A stretch of DNA of 64,000 nt from Acidimicrobiia bacterium (GCA_016871175.1 VFZL01000007.1:62001-126000), one strand, 5' to 3'. Positions 43,473-51,796 are shown, numbered from the stretch's first letter. Notes: a model not told the origin generated them from the sequence alone. Numbers and translations: made by a program.

Positions 43473-45151
43473 GGCAGGCTCCTGCTCGATCGCGCCTTCT
43501 TCATTTTGAAGACACACGGGGATGCCGCGCGTTCGGAGACCATGGTCTTCACCGCAGACGACTACCGGCGCGTGATTCACGCCACTCCCGCCTTCCAAGT
43601 CGTGCTGAACGGTGTCCTCCTCACGCATGCCGTCCTGTTCGTGGGCTATTCGCTCAGCGACACGAACTTCCGCCTGCTGCTCGACAACCAGCTCACCGTC
43701 CTCAACGGCCGCGTGCCGCCACGCTACGCGATCATGGAGGACGTCGGTCCGGCCGAGAGCGACCTGCTCTGGAGAACCGCGCGCTTGCGGGTGCTGCCGT
43801 ATCCGCGAGGGGAGCACGGCGAGGTGGGGCATTGTCTCGCGACGCTTGCCGACCGTACGGCCCCCCCCTCGCGGGCGATCTCGCGCGGTCAGGAGTGGTT
43901 TGGCCGCGGGCGTGCCGGCGCCCGCTGCGACGGGCGCGCTCGCCGGTCCGACGCTCGCCGGTCCGACGCCCGCCGGTCCGACGCCCAGCACGCTCCGCCT
44001 CGAGGTCACTGGCGATCGCCTGTGGTGCACCTTGACGCGGCGCCAGTCGCGCAGGCGAGCGGCAGTGGGCCGGTGGAGTCCGCGCGCTCGATGTCGCCGG
44101 CCTCGGAGACCTGCTGCGCGCCGCCGACGGCAGTCAGGCGAGGCAGGCGTCGCCGCTGGCGTCTATTCGCGTTCTCGGCCGCCTGCTGACCAACCAACTG
44201 CCCGCCGAACTGACTCGTGCGCTCGCGGCTCTCCCCGAGGGCTCGCTCATCGAAGTTGTCTGCGACGCGGAGGTGGCCCGACTGCCCTGGGAGTGGCTCT
44301 GGCTGCGAGGTCGGCCGCTCGCCACGCGAAACGCCCCGATCCGGCACGCGCCGGGCATGACGAACGCGGCTCGCGGACGACGTGCGGTGCGCTACCCACT
44401 GCGCGCGCTCGTCGTTGGCGACGCCGGCTCCGGCGACGGAGGCGCCGACACGCTCGGAAGGCTGCACTGGGCCGATCTCGAGGCGCACGTTATTGAGCGC
44501 CTGATCCGCGACGGCGCGCGCGGCGCGACGGTGACGCGACTGTCACGCGCGTCCGCCACCCATGCCCGCCTGATCCACGAGCTGGAGCATGGGGATTACG
44601 ACGTCATCCACTTCGGCGGTCACGCGTGGTTCGACGATCGCGAGGCCTACTTCGTCTTGTGGGACGGCACCATGCTCGGTTCCGAGCTGGCGCCGATGCT
44701 CAGCCGGCGGCCACCGGCGCTGCTGGTGCTCGACACGCACTACACGGCGTTCGTGCTGGCGGAGGTCGACGTCGACCCGCGCCAGCGATTTGGGACACAG
44801 GGCGGGTCGGCGATCCACGCCGCCGGCTGGTCGTCGCGCGGCTTCGCGGAGGCCGCGATGCGTGCCGGCGTGACCGCCTTCGTCGGCGCGTTCGGCAACG
44901 TGACCGACTACTCAGGTGCTGTGCTCTCGGTCCAGCTCTACGCGCATCTGCTTGCCGGCCGCACGGTTGCCGAGGCCCTGCGTCTCGCCCGCCTCGGGAC
45001 AGGCGCGTCGACGTTCGAGCAGGGACTGTTCTATACGACCTTCGGTTGCGCCGACTTCAGTCTGGTCGCACTTCAGCCGCAGCCGGACCGTGTCGCGGCG
45101 CGCATGCTCGCCGCCGCCAAGCGCCGGGCTCGCTGGCCGCGTGGAGCCTGA
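43473..45151 (+). pseudogene. Degraded SIR2-CHAT fusion gene (5' truncated, several frameshifts)
   Basis: The first part encodes the C-terminal portion of a SIR2_2 domain (LLLDRAFFILKTHGDAARSE, DYRRVIHATPAFQVVLNGVL, LFVGYSLSDTNFRLLLDNQL). After an LAGPT-repeat linker a CHAT (caspase-like) domain follows: LPWEWLWLRGRP, DYDVIHFGGHAWFDDREAYF, GVTAFVGAFGNVTDYSGAVL. In between, at 43861-44080, the true frame changes at least three times, first near a run of eight C at 43861-43868. The N-terminal half of SIR2 is missing altogether, and the position where CHAT proteases have Cys reads LVLDTHYTAF, apparently without Cys. SIR2-plus-protease fusions are known or suspected antiphage effectors; this copy is dead as written. 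Confidence 0.75.
43938..43982 (+). repeat. Three tandem 15-bp repeats in SIR2-CHAT linker
   Basis: Three consecutive 15-base units, GCTCGCCGGTCCGAC twice and GCCCGCCGGTCCGAC once, at 43938, 43953 and 43968. In the CHAT-compatible frame they encode L/P-A-G-P-T units, a flexible linker between the SIR2 and CHAT domains. Confidence 0.85.
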
Positions 45152-45455
45152 GAGGGCTCGCGCATAAGGAGGCCTCCGTTTCAGATGTGGTTTCGGAGAC
45201 GAGGAAGGCCGCAAGATAGCGCTGGTTGGGTGCGCGGACGGGCAGTCTTACTCGACGGGCTTCACGAGGGTCACCGCCTCTCCTACAGGTACCAACGCTG
45301 CGCGCTCACCCAGCGATAGTGCAGCCGCTAGATCTTCCGAGCTGACTGGGTCGATCACGTCGTCACGTCGGCGGGCGCACTTGAACCAGGGCCGGACGCT
45401 CTCGGCGCGCAGGGCCGCGCGTCGTGCGATCTCACAGGTGAACCGTGGGGAACGC
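45152..45455. other. Intergenic stretch after SIR2-CHAT
   Basis: 304 bases without a clear gene. On the minus strand an open frame of about 75 codons (ending near 45249 in VGEAVTLVKPVE) has a protein-like composition but no good start and no recognised family. It may be a small remnant. Confidence 0.3.
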
Positions 45456-46790
45456 TCAGTCTTGTTGGCGCTGTAAGGCGCTGGGCTCCGATCCGGACGA
45501 GGGAGAAGCGCGGCTCACCAGGACCCGGTCGACGCGATTGCCGTCCATATCCACGACCTCAAATCGGTAGCCCCGTCGTTCGAAGACGTCGCCGGTCCGC
45601 GGTACTCGGCCGAGAGCCGCCATCGCGAGACCACCGAGCGTGTGGAAGTGCTGTCCTTCATCGTCACTAAGCAGCGACTCCGTGTCGATCGTTCGCCGGA
45701 CGGTGTCGAGGTCCAGCCCGCCGTCCATCAGCCAACTGCCATCGTCGCGATGGACGACCAGTGGATCCTCTCCAGGTTCGGTGGGCAGGTCCCCGACAAT
45801 TGCCGATGTCACATCGGTGAGGCTGACCAGCCCCTGCGTGTCGCCGAACTCGTCGACGACCAGCGCAACGGGCAGATGCGTGCGCTTGAACTGCTCGAGG
45901 AGCTTCATCAGCGTCGTCGTTTCCGGCACGAATAACGCGGGCTCCGCGAGGGCGCGGAGATCCAACGCGCCTCCACCCATGACCTGATCCAGCAGCCGTG
46001 TGGAACGTACAAACCCCAATACGTGATCGAGCCCTCCGTCGCACAGCGGCACCACGGAGTGCGGATCCTGACGAAGTTTGCCGCGATGGGTGTCTACGCC
46101 ATCACGAACGTCCAGGAAGACGACGTCCGAGCGGGGCGTCAGCACCCCGCCAACGTGGCGGTCGTCCAGATTCAGGACGTTCGAGACCATCTCGTGCTCA
46201 GCACCCTCGAAGACACCTTCGTCGGTGCCCTGCTCCAGGAGCACTCGGATCTCCTCCAACGTGACAGCTGGCTGCTTGACCTGGCGGACGCCAAACACGC
46301 GAAGAATCGTGTCCGTTGAGGCGCTGAGCACGGTGACGATGGGCCGCCCGACGGATGCGAGCACGTTGATTGGTCGCGCGATGATGCTGGCAATCGTCTC
46401 AGGGTGTGTGAGGGCCAACCGCTTTGGCACCAGTTCGCCGAGGATGAGCGACACGTACGTGAGCACAACGACCATCACTCCCAGAGCGAGTGTCTCTGCA
46501 AAAGGTGCGAGAACAGGTACGTGTTCGAAGGGCGTGCGGAGCCGACTTGCGATCGACGCCTCGCCGATTGCCCCGCTCAAGATCCCGATGCAGGTGATCC
46601 CCACCTGCACGCTGGAGAGGAAGCGCGTGGGCTCCGACGACAGCGTCAGCGCATGCCGGGCGCCCGCACTCCCCGTTTCTGCCATCTGCAGGAGACGGGC
46701 GCGCTTGGACCCGACGATGGCGATCTCGGACATGGCGAAGACGCCGTTGAGGAGGACGAGGAACAGAAGGAGCGAAATATCTGTAAGCAT
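45456..46790 (-). CDS. CorC/HlyC (CNNM, DUF21) family membrane protein with CBS domains
   Basis: A 444-residue protein with an N-terminal DUF21/CNNM membrane domain (residues 1-200: LLFLVLLNGVFAMSEIAIVG, FLSSVQVGITCIGILSGAIG, LTYVSLILGELVPKRLALTH), a pair of CBS domains (residues about 210-345, including VGGVLTPRSDVVFLDVRD and VALVVDEFGDTQGLVSLTDV), and a C-terminal CorC_HlyC domain (GSWLMDGGLDLDTVRRTI, GLAMAALGRVPRTGDVFE). These proteins are Mg2+/Co2+ or cation efflux regulators; CBS domains usually bind adenosyl ligands. The ATG at 46790 (MLTDISLLLF) is preferred to that at 46823. Intact. Confidence 0.9.
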   Translation of the reverse strand: MLTDISLLLFLVLLNGVFAMSEIAIVGSKRARLLQMAETGSAGARHALTLSSEPTRFLSSVQVGITCIGILSGAIGEASIASRLRTPFEHVPVLAPFAETLALGVMVVVLTYVSLILGELVPKRLALTHPETIASIIARPINVLASVGRPIVTVLSASTDTILRVFGVRQVKQPAVTLEEIRVLLEQGTDEGVFEGAEHEMVSNVLNLDDRHVGGVLTPRSDVVFLDVRDGVDTHRGKLRQDPHSVVPLCDGGLDHVLGFVRSTRLLDQVMGGGALDLRALAEPALFVPETTTLMKLLEQFKRTHLPVALVVDEFGDTQGLVSLTDVTSAIVGDLPTEPGEDPLVVHRDDGSWLMDGGLDLDTVRRTIDTESLLSDDEGQHFHTLGGLAMAALGRVPRTGDVFERRGYRFEVVDMDGNRVDRVLVSRASPSSGSEPSALQRQQD

Positions 46791-46823
46791 GAAACGCTCA
46801 TGGAACTCGGTCAGTCCACTCAA

Positions 46824-47387
46824 CTATAGCTCTGACACTTGGGCGGAATTCGGACGCGCCACACACCGCCGTGGACAGCCCGACGCAGGTTCGCGATACG
46901 AGCAGGACTTCGGATGATGACGCCCGTCAGCGAGTGACGAGTCGCCGGAGATCGCCACTCGGCGCTCGCGCTGAGCCCGCGCGATGCCCTTCGTGAACAG
47001 GCGCCACGCGACGTCGCCCGGAATCGTGACCACGGTGTCGGGCGTGATGGTCAGGCCGCCAGTGAGCAGCCAGCCCTCGAGCGCGCGATAGAGCTGCCAG
47101 TCGTCGGCCGCGGGGCCGTCGACACGAACGCTGATCAGCGTGCCGAGCGGCGCGTCGACCTGGCGGTACGCGTACGGCAGCACTCGCATGAAGCAGTCGA
47201 GGACCGGATGGTACACCTCACGTGTGTCGAGCGCGGGCCTGTCCAGCGCGACACGAATCTGGGCCTGGTGATGCCAGCGATCGGTCAATTCCCTCGCGGT
47301 GTCGAACCAGTTGACGTGCTCGACGGTCATCACCTGCGGGTCGATGGCGCCCGTGCCGAACCGGTGCCGCAGAAACCGGCCGACCAC
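46824..47387 (-). pseudogene. Fragment of maleylpyruvate isomerase-like (DinB-fold, MDMPI) protein
   Basis: A 187-residue frame whose core matches the C-terminal half of maleylpyruvate-isomerase-like thiol-dependent enzymes: TARELTDRWHHQAQIRVALD, FMRVLPYAYRQVDAPLGT, and GDVAWRLFTKGIARAQRERR. The N-terminal DinB-fold part with its metal-binding His is absent, and after GDSSLADG the similarity ends in unrelated residues. It follows directly on an integrase fragment, so its 5' end was probably lost when the element inserted or was deleted. Confidence 0.6.
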
Positions 47388-47460
47388 AAACCAGTGTCGG
47401 GACCCAGTGACGGGCGACAGCCCTCGGTCGTCGTGCAGGTGAGCTTCGTGCCTGGCCTTC

Positions 47461-47862
47461 AGCCTTCAGCAGCGCGATTGGCGTGGGGCTGCTCGACGGC
47501 GCTGGCGGAATGATCGCTTCCTGCTCGAGATACTCGAGGAAGAGGCGGAGCGTCGCCGCCGCCCCGTGCGGCACACGAGCGCGCTGTGTCGGTCGCCGCA
47601 GGAAGAGCGGAGGAGCCGCGACGATATCAGGTCGGAGATCGATCACGGACAGCCCGCGGCGTTTCAGCCATCGGCCCAGCCCTGCGAGTGTCCATAGACG
47701 ATCACGGATCGAGTAGCGCGCATATCCCGGCGCGGACATCACCGCGGCGAGCGCGTCAAGGTGTGACCCGACCGGCAACGCGCGCATGCGTTGCACGGCG
47801 GCCTCGTCCTTCAAATACCGATCGAGAATGTCCCCTCTCCCTTTTCGCCAAGACTGGCGCAC
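47461..47862 (-). pseudogene. N-terminal (core-binding) fragment of a tyrosine recombinase
   Basis: The frame from 47862 down to about 47461 encodes an integrase SAM-like N-terminal domain: LDALAAVMSAPGYARYSIRD, RLWTLAGLGRWLKRRGLSVI, FLRRPTQRARVPHGAAATLR, LFLEYLEQEAIIPP. The catalytic domain with its R-H-R-Y residues is missing; after IALLKAE the sequence becomes that of the maleylpyruvate-isomerase-like fragment. One of three integrase pieces within 1.1 kb around tRNA-Ser. Confidence 0.65.
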
Positions 47863-48015
47863 GAGAGGAGACCCCGATTATGCCGACCACAAGAAACATC
47901 ATCATCCGGCCCGAGCGGACAGCGCCCGCCGAACGCGTGCTCGGCGTAATCCGGCTGTCGGCATGATGACGGTTGCCGCGCGCAGCATGACCGTCACTCG
48001 TTCTCTTCGCACCTC

Positions 48016-48242
48016 GCGATGCGGGGGGGCCGGTGCCGGCGATTCAGGAGCTGGCCGGGCACATGGACCTGGCGATGACCCAGCGCTACATGCACCTGAG
48101 CCCGGCGGCGCTGGACGCGGCGATTCGGTTGCTGGAAGAGCCGGCGGGGCCGCTGCGGGCCGGGCGTGGCCTGTCGGGCGTGGCTTGCAGGATTGTGGAG
48201 ACGTGGGGGAGACGGCCCCCGGGACGAAAAAACTATCAATGA
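48016..48242 (+). pseudogene. C-terminal fragment of a tyrosine recombinase
   Basis: Encodes VPAIQELAGHMDLAMTQRYM followed by HLSPAALDAAIRLLEEP, the C-terminal end of an XerC/D-type integrase: the His-containing LAGH box and the catalytic Tyr in TQRYMHLSP. The N-terminal and central parts are missing. It reads towards the 3' end of tRNA-Ser and stops 14 bases before it, the position usual for an element that integrates into a tRNA 3' end. Confidence 0.75.
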
Positions 48243-48256
48243 ATCCGAGGGGAAAC

Positions 48257-48350
48257 TGGCGGTGAGGCAGGGATTCGAACCCTGGGTACAACTTTAAGGT
48301 CGTACAACGGTTTAGCAAACCGCCGCCTTCAGCCTCTCGGCCACCTCACC
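48257..48350 (-). tRNA. tRNA-Ser (anticodon GCT)
   Basis: A complete class II tRNA on the minus strand. Acceptor arms GGTGAGG (48344-48350) and CCTCACC (48261-48267) pair; the anticodon stem-loop reads GCGGT-TTGCTAA-ACCGT, giving anticodon GCT, which reads Ser codons AGC and AGT. A long variable arm and the T-loop GGTTCGAATC are present, and the 3' CCA is encoded (48257-48259). Integrase fragments flank it on both sides, so it is a probable integration site. Confidence 0.96.
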
Positions 48351-48363
48351 GCGCGTGGATTTC

Positions 48364-48558
48364 CTAAGGATTTTGCGAATTCGCGTTGCCGAGTCCGGCT
48401 ACGGACGGGCTAGTGTGCCCGCCAGTGTGCCCAAGACGGCTCGCCGCGTCCCGCGGGTCTCCATCGCTCACGACATTATAGCGATCGAACACGCTGCGGG
48501 TCTTGTGGCCGCTCAATTTCATGGCCACGCGCTCGGGAATGCCGGTCCATAGATCGCG
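48364..48558 (-). pseudogene. C-terminal fragment of a second tyrosine recombinase
   Basis: Encodes [20 protein letters not shown] and [18 protein letters not shown]: the LSGH histidine box and the catalytic Tyr (FDRYNVV) of a different integrase subfamily from that at 48016. The region upstream, which should carry the HDFRRT arginine box, does not continue in frame. It lies on the 5' side of tRNA-Ser and runs in the same direction as the tRNA. Confidence 0.7.
48413..48432. repeat. Bipartite GTGTGCCC repeat
   Basis: GTGTGCCC occurs twice, 11 bases apart (48413 and 48425), forming the third site of a set with 48583-48604 and 48675-48696. It lies inside the second integrase fragment near tRNA-Ser. 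May be an integrase arm-type site. Confidence 0.45.
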
Positions 48559-48582
48559 TGACGCTGATCGTGACGAATGATT

Positions 48583-48604
48583 GGGCACAGTCTTGGGCAC
48601 AGTC
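48583..48604. repeat. Left arm of 22-bp inverted repeat (GGGCACAGT pair)
   Basis: GGGCACAGT is repeated twice, 12 bases apart. The 22-base unit is matched on the opposite strand at 48675-48696 with 19 of 22 identities, separated by 70 bases. It lies between the integrase and toxin fragments; possible recombinase or regulator binding site. Confidence 0.6.
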
Positions 48605-48634
48605 GGCGTCGAGCGCATGAAAAAGGGGCGCCGT

Positions 48635-48916
48635 TCAGTGGCTCGACACTTGCCAGACGCGCGCGGGTGCGTCGGACTGTGCCCGGAACTGTGCCCAGTG
48701 GCAAGTCGTCAGCACGAGACCCGCAAGAGGACGCACATCGACCCACGATGGCGCCGCCGCGATCCAGTCGCGCACGACGTCGGGTGTGCTGCCGACGGAG
48801 AGCTCACGGGCGACGGCCTCGGGCACCAAGACCTCGCCGTAGAAGCGGCGGAGGAGGTCGACGTGGCCCAGGAGGATCAAGTAGTGCAGCGGCCCGCTAT
48901 CGGCCACGACGATCAT
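48635..48916 (-). pseudogene. DUF3368-type PIN domain toxin, C-terminally truncated
   Basis: Starts at the ATG at 48916, overlapping the antitoxin stop (ATGA). MIVVADSGPLHYLILLGHVD, LLRRFYGEVLVPEAVARELS is the start of a DUF3368/VapC-like PIN ribonuclease, with the first catalytic Asp in VADSGPL and the Glu in ARELS. After WVDVRPLAGL the sequence no longer resembles the family; the second half with the remaining acidic residues is missing, so no active RNase is expected. The truncation lies at the repeat element near the integrase fragment. Confidence 0.7.
48675..48696. repeat. Right arm of 22-bp inverted repeat
   Basis: The opposite-strand copy of the element at 48583-48604, again built of two ACTGTGCCC units 12 bases apart. 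It overlaps the degraded end of the PIN toxin frame. Confidence 0.6.
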
Positions 48917-49584
48917 CGCGGCGACAGAATCCCGAGTTCTCGTTGTGTGTGGAGATCGTCCTGGAGGTCGGCGCTTGTGTACTGCAGCGGAACGTGATGC
49001 GCCTTGAGCAGCGCGTGCACCTGAAATCGCGTCTCGAGCCCCAGGAGGCGACCGACCTGCGCCTCGGTCAGCGCCCCGGTGCGGTAGGCGTCCACCGCAA
49101 TCGCCTCGAGCGACCGTCGAGGCACATCGTCCCAGTGGTCCCCAAGGGCCGCCGAAATATCGTCTGGCAACTGGATAGTGACCCGCATACCCCACCTTAC
49201 CGCGGCGGCCCGGCGAGGGGCGACGGCCCCCCAGGAGCGCTTCGCGCGGGCTCTCCCACCCGCCTTGACCCGGGCGGCGAGCTCTCTGCCGGTGGCTCTG
49301 TCGTCGGCGGATTCTTCACTTGGCGCCAGCGCATCGAAGCCGGCCTGCACATCGGCGCGGCGTCGTACCCGCGCCTGACCGGCTTCGTCTGGCCTCTGTC
49401 CTTCGTCATCCACCTGGATGTCCTCGGGCTGAACCCACACGACCTGCCCGTCCTTCCACGTGGCCATTGGGTTGCCGAGCGCTTTGTGCAAGCGGCGAGC
49501 GTCACGCGCCGCCTCGCGCAGCGCATCGTCGATGGCCCGGCCGTCTTCGAACAGCTCTTTCACCGTGGGTTCGTGGGTGCTCAT
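48913..49584 (-). CDS. UPF0175 antitoxin (C-terminal) preceded in frame by a small conserved protein
   Basis: The last 91 residues, from an internal ATG at 49188, form a UPF0175 antitoxin: MRVTIQLPDDISAALGDHWD, EAIAVDAYRTGALTEAQVGR, LLGLETRFQVHALLKAHHVP, the usual partner of DUF3368 PIN toxins. The first 56 residues, from the ATG at 49584, resemble a separate small protein (VKELFEDGRAIDDALREAAR, LHKALGNPMATWKDGQVVWV). Between them lies low-complexity sequence without an in-frame stop. Either two genes that have fused, or the true antitoxin starts at 49188. The start at 49584 also overlaps the end (TGA) of another small frame (AAEEFEGRFES), so more of the locus was present once. Confidence 0.68.
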   Translation of the reverse strand: MSTHEPTVKELFEDGRAIDDALREAARDARRLHKALGNPMATWKDGQVVWVQPEDIQVDDEGQRPDEAGQARVRRRADVQAGFDALAPSEESADDRATGRELAARVKAGGRARAKRSWGAVAPRRAAAVRWGMRVTIQLPDDISAALGDHWDDVPRRSLEAIAVDAYRTGALTEAQVGRLLGLETRFQVHALLKAHHVPLQYTSADLQDDLHTQRELGILSPR

Positions 49585-49734
49585 GATTCGAATCTTCCTT
49601 CAAACTCCTCGGCGGCCATCCGCCAGGCTCGCCGATCTCGGACACGTGTCGGTTCATCAGACCCGCCGGCGGCGATCAGTGTCGGGCCTCCGAGCGGCGT
49701 GGCGTCGTACCGCGCGCGGGGACAAAGAAGAGAG

Positions 49735-50409
49735 ATGAGAGCGGAGACTCGTGAGACGAGAGGCGAGGGCGCCTCAGAGCAGAAGACGGGCGCCCGGCGA
49801 CTCGGCGAACCGACGGTGACCGCGGCCGACTGGGTCCAGGCCGCGCTGCAGCTCATCGCGGAGTCGGGCTTGAGCGCGTTGACCGTGGATCGGCTGGCGT
49901 CGCGGCTCGGCGTCACCAAGGGCAGCTTCTACTGGCATTTCGAGGGGCGATCGGACCTCTTGGCGCGCGCGCTGGCGCAGTGGGAGTCTGGGGCCACCAC
50001 CGACACGACGAAGACATTGTCATCCGTGACCGACCCACATCGCCGGCTGGAGCTCATGCTCGACGCGGCATCACAGGCACCTCGTGCGCGCTCACTGTAC
50101 GCAGCGCTGGCCGAGGCGGCTCACGACCCAACCGCGCGGCAGGTCCTCAACCGCGTGGCAGCGTTTCGCATCGGCTACCTGGAAAGCTGTTACAGGGACG
50201 TCGGTCTGACCCCGGTCCAGGCGAAAGCGAGAGCGCTCTTCGCCTATGCGGCCTATCGGGGATTGATACAGCTGGCCCACGAGGCGCCAAGCGTGTTGCC
50301 CACGGACTGGTCGGCGTACCCTGTCGTCGCACGCGACGCGCTGCTGCCCCCGCGATTCGAGCGGCGCGCGGCACGATCACGGCGGCGTGCGCGAAGACGG
50401 CCATCGTGA
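49735..50409 (+). CDS. TetR/AcrR-family transcriptional regulator
   Basis: A 224-residue regulator. The N-terminal helix-turn-helix at residues about 27-75 is ALQLIAESGLSALTVDRLAS, RLGVTKGSFYWHFEGRSDLL, an archetypal TetR motif. The C-terminal ligand-binding domain is helical (LYAALAEAAHDPTARQVLNR, ARALFAYAAYRGLIQLAHEA) and its ligand is unknown. The ATG at 49735 is preceded by AAGAAGAGAG; a larger in-frame open stretch upstream from 48577 has no similarity. It is divergent from the toxin-antitoxin remnant. The regulated gene is not obvious. Confidence 0.9.
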   Translation: MRAETRETRGEGASEQKTGARRLGEPTVTAADWVQAALQLIAESGLSALTVDRLASRLGVTKGSFYWHFEGRSDLLARALAQWESGATTDTTKTLSSVTDPHRRLELMLDAASQAPRARSLYAALAEAAHDPTARQVLNRVAAFRIGYLESCYRDVGLTPVQAKARALFAYAAYRGLIQLAHEAPSVLPTDWSAYPVVARDALLPPRFERRAARSRRRARRRPS

Positions 50410-50509
50410 GCCGCTTTCTGATGACATCGATATGGGGTTCCGGCTCCCCGGCAGCTTCCAGCGCCCGATGGGATCCGGCAGACGACGCGAAACCGCTCTT
50501 CGACGGGCT

Positions 50510-51238
50510 TCAACGTCGGCGCTGATACTTCTTCAACTGCTCCAGCTGACCACGCGCGATGCTGTTGTCCGGGTCGAGATCGAGCGCCTTCTCAAGGGCG
50601 GTCATCGCGGATGGATCATCACGCCGCCGCGTGTACGCATACGCGAGGGCCGAGTAGCCCCGGCTGGACTGCGGATAGAACTCCAGGTTCATCTTCAGCA
50701 GCTCGATCGCCTCGTCTGGCCTTCCGTCGACGAAGGTCTGCACGGTCGTGAGCAGCAGCTCCTCGCGGAAATCGTACGCCGGGCCACCAAAGAACCTCTG
50801 ACGCAGCGCACGATAGTGGTCTGCTGCCGCCTGGCCGCCCTCCCGCTCCATCTTCTCGCGAATGATGTCGTTCAATGGTCGAGGGTCGGGCACGCCTCGA
50901 TGGCACGTCAGACAGGTGACACGGGTTGTCGAGTGCTCCGATCTCCCAAGGCCGATCATCGTGTTGATATCGGCGGTCATCGCAATCATCTTGCGAGCGA
51001 CCTGCTTCCGTGGGTTGTCGTCGGATCGGTAGTTCAACCGTCCGTTCTGGCCGTCAACGTGACAGTAGATGCATTCGACGCCGAGCCCCTGGGTGTACGT
51101 GCGCATAGTCTCGACGACGGTGACGATGTTTGGCGCGCTGCGCGCCGGCTCCTGCGCCCAGGCGTGTATCGGTGCGGAAAGGACGACAGCGAACACCAAC
51201 CCAAGGGCGAGGGCCCGAAACCGACGAGGATCCATCAC
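50510..51238 (-). CDS. Exported di-haem cytochrome c (reaction-centre type) with TPR domain
   Basis: A 242-residue exported protein. The signal peptide (ALALGLVFAVVLSAPIHAWA) is followed by a reaction-centre cytochrome-c-like domain with two haem motifs, CIYCH (Cys56, Cys59, His60) and CLTCH (Cys109, Cys112, His113). The C-terminal third is TPR-like (RPDEAIELLKMNLEFYPQSS, RGYSALAYAYTRRRDDPSAM, ALEKALDLDPDNSIARGQ). Family members called photosynthetic reaction centre cytochrome c subunits are common in non-phototrophic Acidobacteriota, where the partner is unknown; no reaction-centre genes are seen here. Confidence 0.87.
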   Translation of the reverse strand: MMDPRRFRALALGLVFAVVLSAPIHAWAQEPARSAPNIVTVVETMRTYTQGLGVECIYCHVDGQNGRLNYRSDDNPRKQVARKMIAMTADINTMIGLGRSEHSTTRVTCLTCHRGVPDPRPLNDIIREKMEREGGQAAADHYRALRQRFFGGPAYDFREELLLTTVQTFVDGRPDEAIELLKMNLEFYPQSSRGYSALAYAYTRRRDDPSAMTALEKALDLDPDNSIARGQLEQLKKYQRRR

Positions 51239-51336
51239 CCGCGCATGATACCGCGGAGGACAGACAGCGCGACCCGGGCGGCTCGAGCCCGCAATCCGAG
51301 CTCGTCGGGGCTGTAAACATAGGGAAAACCTTGAGC

Positions 51337-51356
51337 TCGACCGCCAAAAACCTTGA
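51337..51356 (+). promoter_or_regulatory. Repeated TCGACCGCCAAAA element, copy 1
   Basis: TCGACCGCCAAAAACC followed by TTGAT lies about 35-55 bases upstream of the small exported-protein start at 51392. A near copy, TCGACCGCCAAAACCGTCGAT, lies at 51903 upstream of the SulP gene. The two genes may share a regulator. Confidence 0.4.
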
Positions 51357-51391
51357 TCTCATCCACTCGATGGTCTAGCCTTTACAGTGAT

Positions 51392-51796
51392 GTGCTTCCG
51401 ATCCTAAAGCTTTCGCGCATTACGCACGCGCTCAGCTACGCCCTCCTCGGGCTGATGGTGGTTTCGTTCGGGTTCCCGAACGAGTCGACCACGGAACGCC
51501 GCCACAGTAGTGTCGTTCGAGCCCCTCGCGTCCGGCCGCAGCGCTTGGACTCGGTCGACATCTCACATCACGGAGCCGATGAATCTGCGCCAGTGACGGC
51601 CGAGCAGGGCGAGCTTGTGGCGCCGGCGGCGGTTGACACAGCGGCCGCGGCTCCCGCGCCCAGCGTGACGACAGCGTTACCGGGGTCCGTTCACCCCGAC
51701 AGCCAGTCGTCCCAGCTCGACCGCCTGTCGCCCGACACTCTTCCCGCCCGTCCGGTCGCGCGGCCATCGCTCGGTCGCGCCCCTCCGATCGTCTAG
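51392..51796 (+). CDS. Hypothetical membrane-anchored Ala/Pro/Ser-rich small protein
   Basis: A possible 134-residue protein starting at the GTG at 51392. Its N-terminus LPILKLSRITHALSYALLGL, MVVSFGFP looks like a signal anchor; the rest is low complexity, rich in Pro, Ala, Ser and Val (APAAVDTAAAAPAPSVTTAL). No family recognised. Support comes from the shared TCGACCGCC element upstream, found again before the next gene, and TTGATC/TAGCCT hexamers 17 bases apart (51353-51381). It could be non-coding. Confidence 0.4.
   Translation: MLPILKLSRITHALSYALLGLMVVSFGFPNESTTERRHSSVVRAPRVRPQRLDSVDISHHGADESAPVTAEQGELVAPAAVDTAAAAPAPSVTTALPGSVHPDSQSSQLDRLSPDTLPARPVARPSLGRAPPIV

Noticed and set aside
47880-47966. 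28-codon + strand ORF between integrase fragments
   Set aside because: Too short and without family resemblance; lies in the decayed element.
48577-49734. Long + strand extension upstream of the TetR start
   Set aside because: It is antisense to antitoxin and toxin fragments; the TetR domain starts at 49735 with a ribosome-binding site.
50510-51238. Photosynthesis, from the reaction-centre-like cytochrome
   Set aside because: No reaction centre, chlorophyll or carotenoid genes are present; this cytochrome type is frequent in non-phototrophs.
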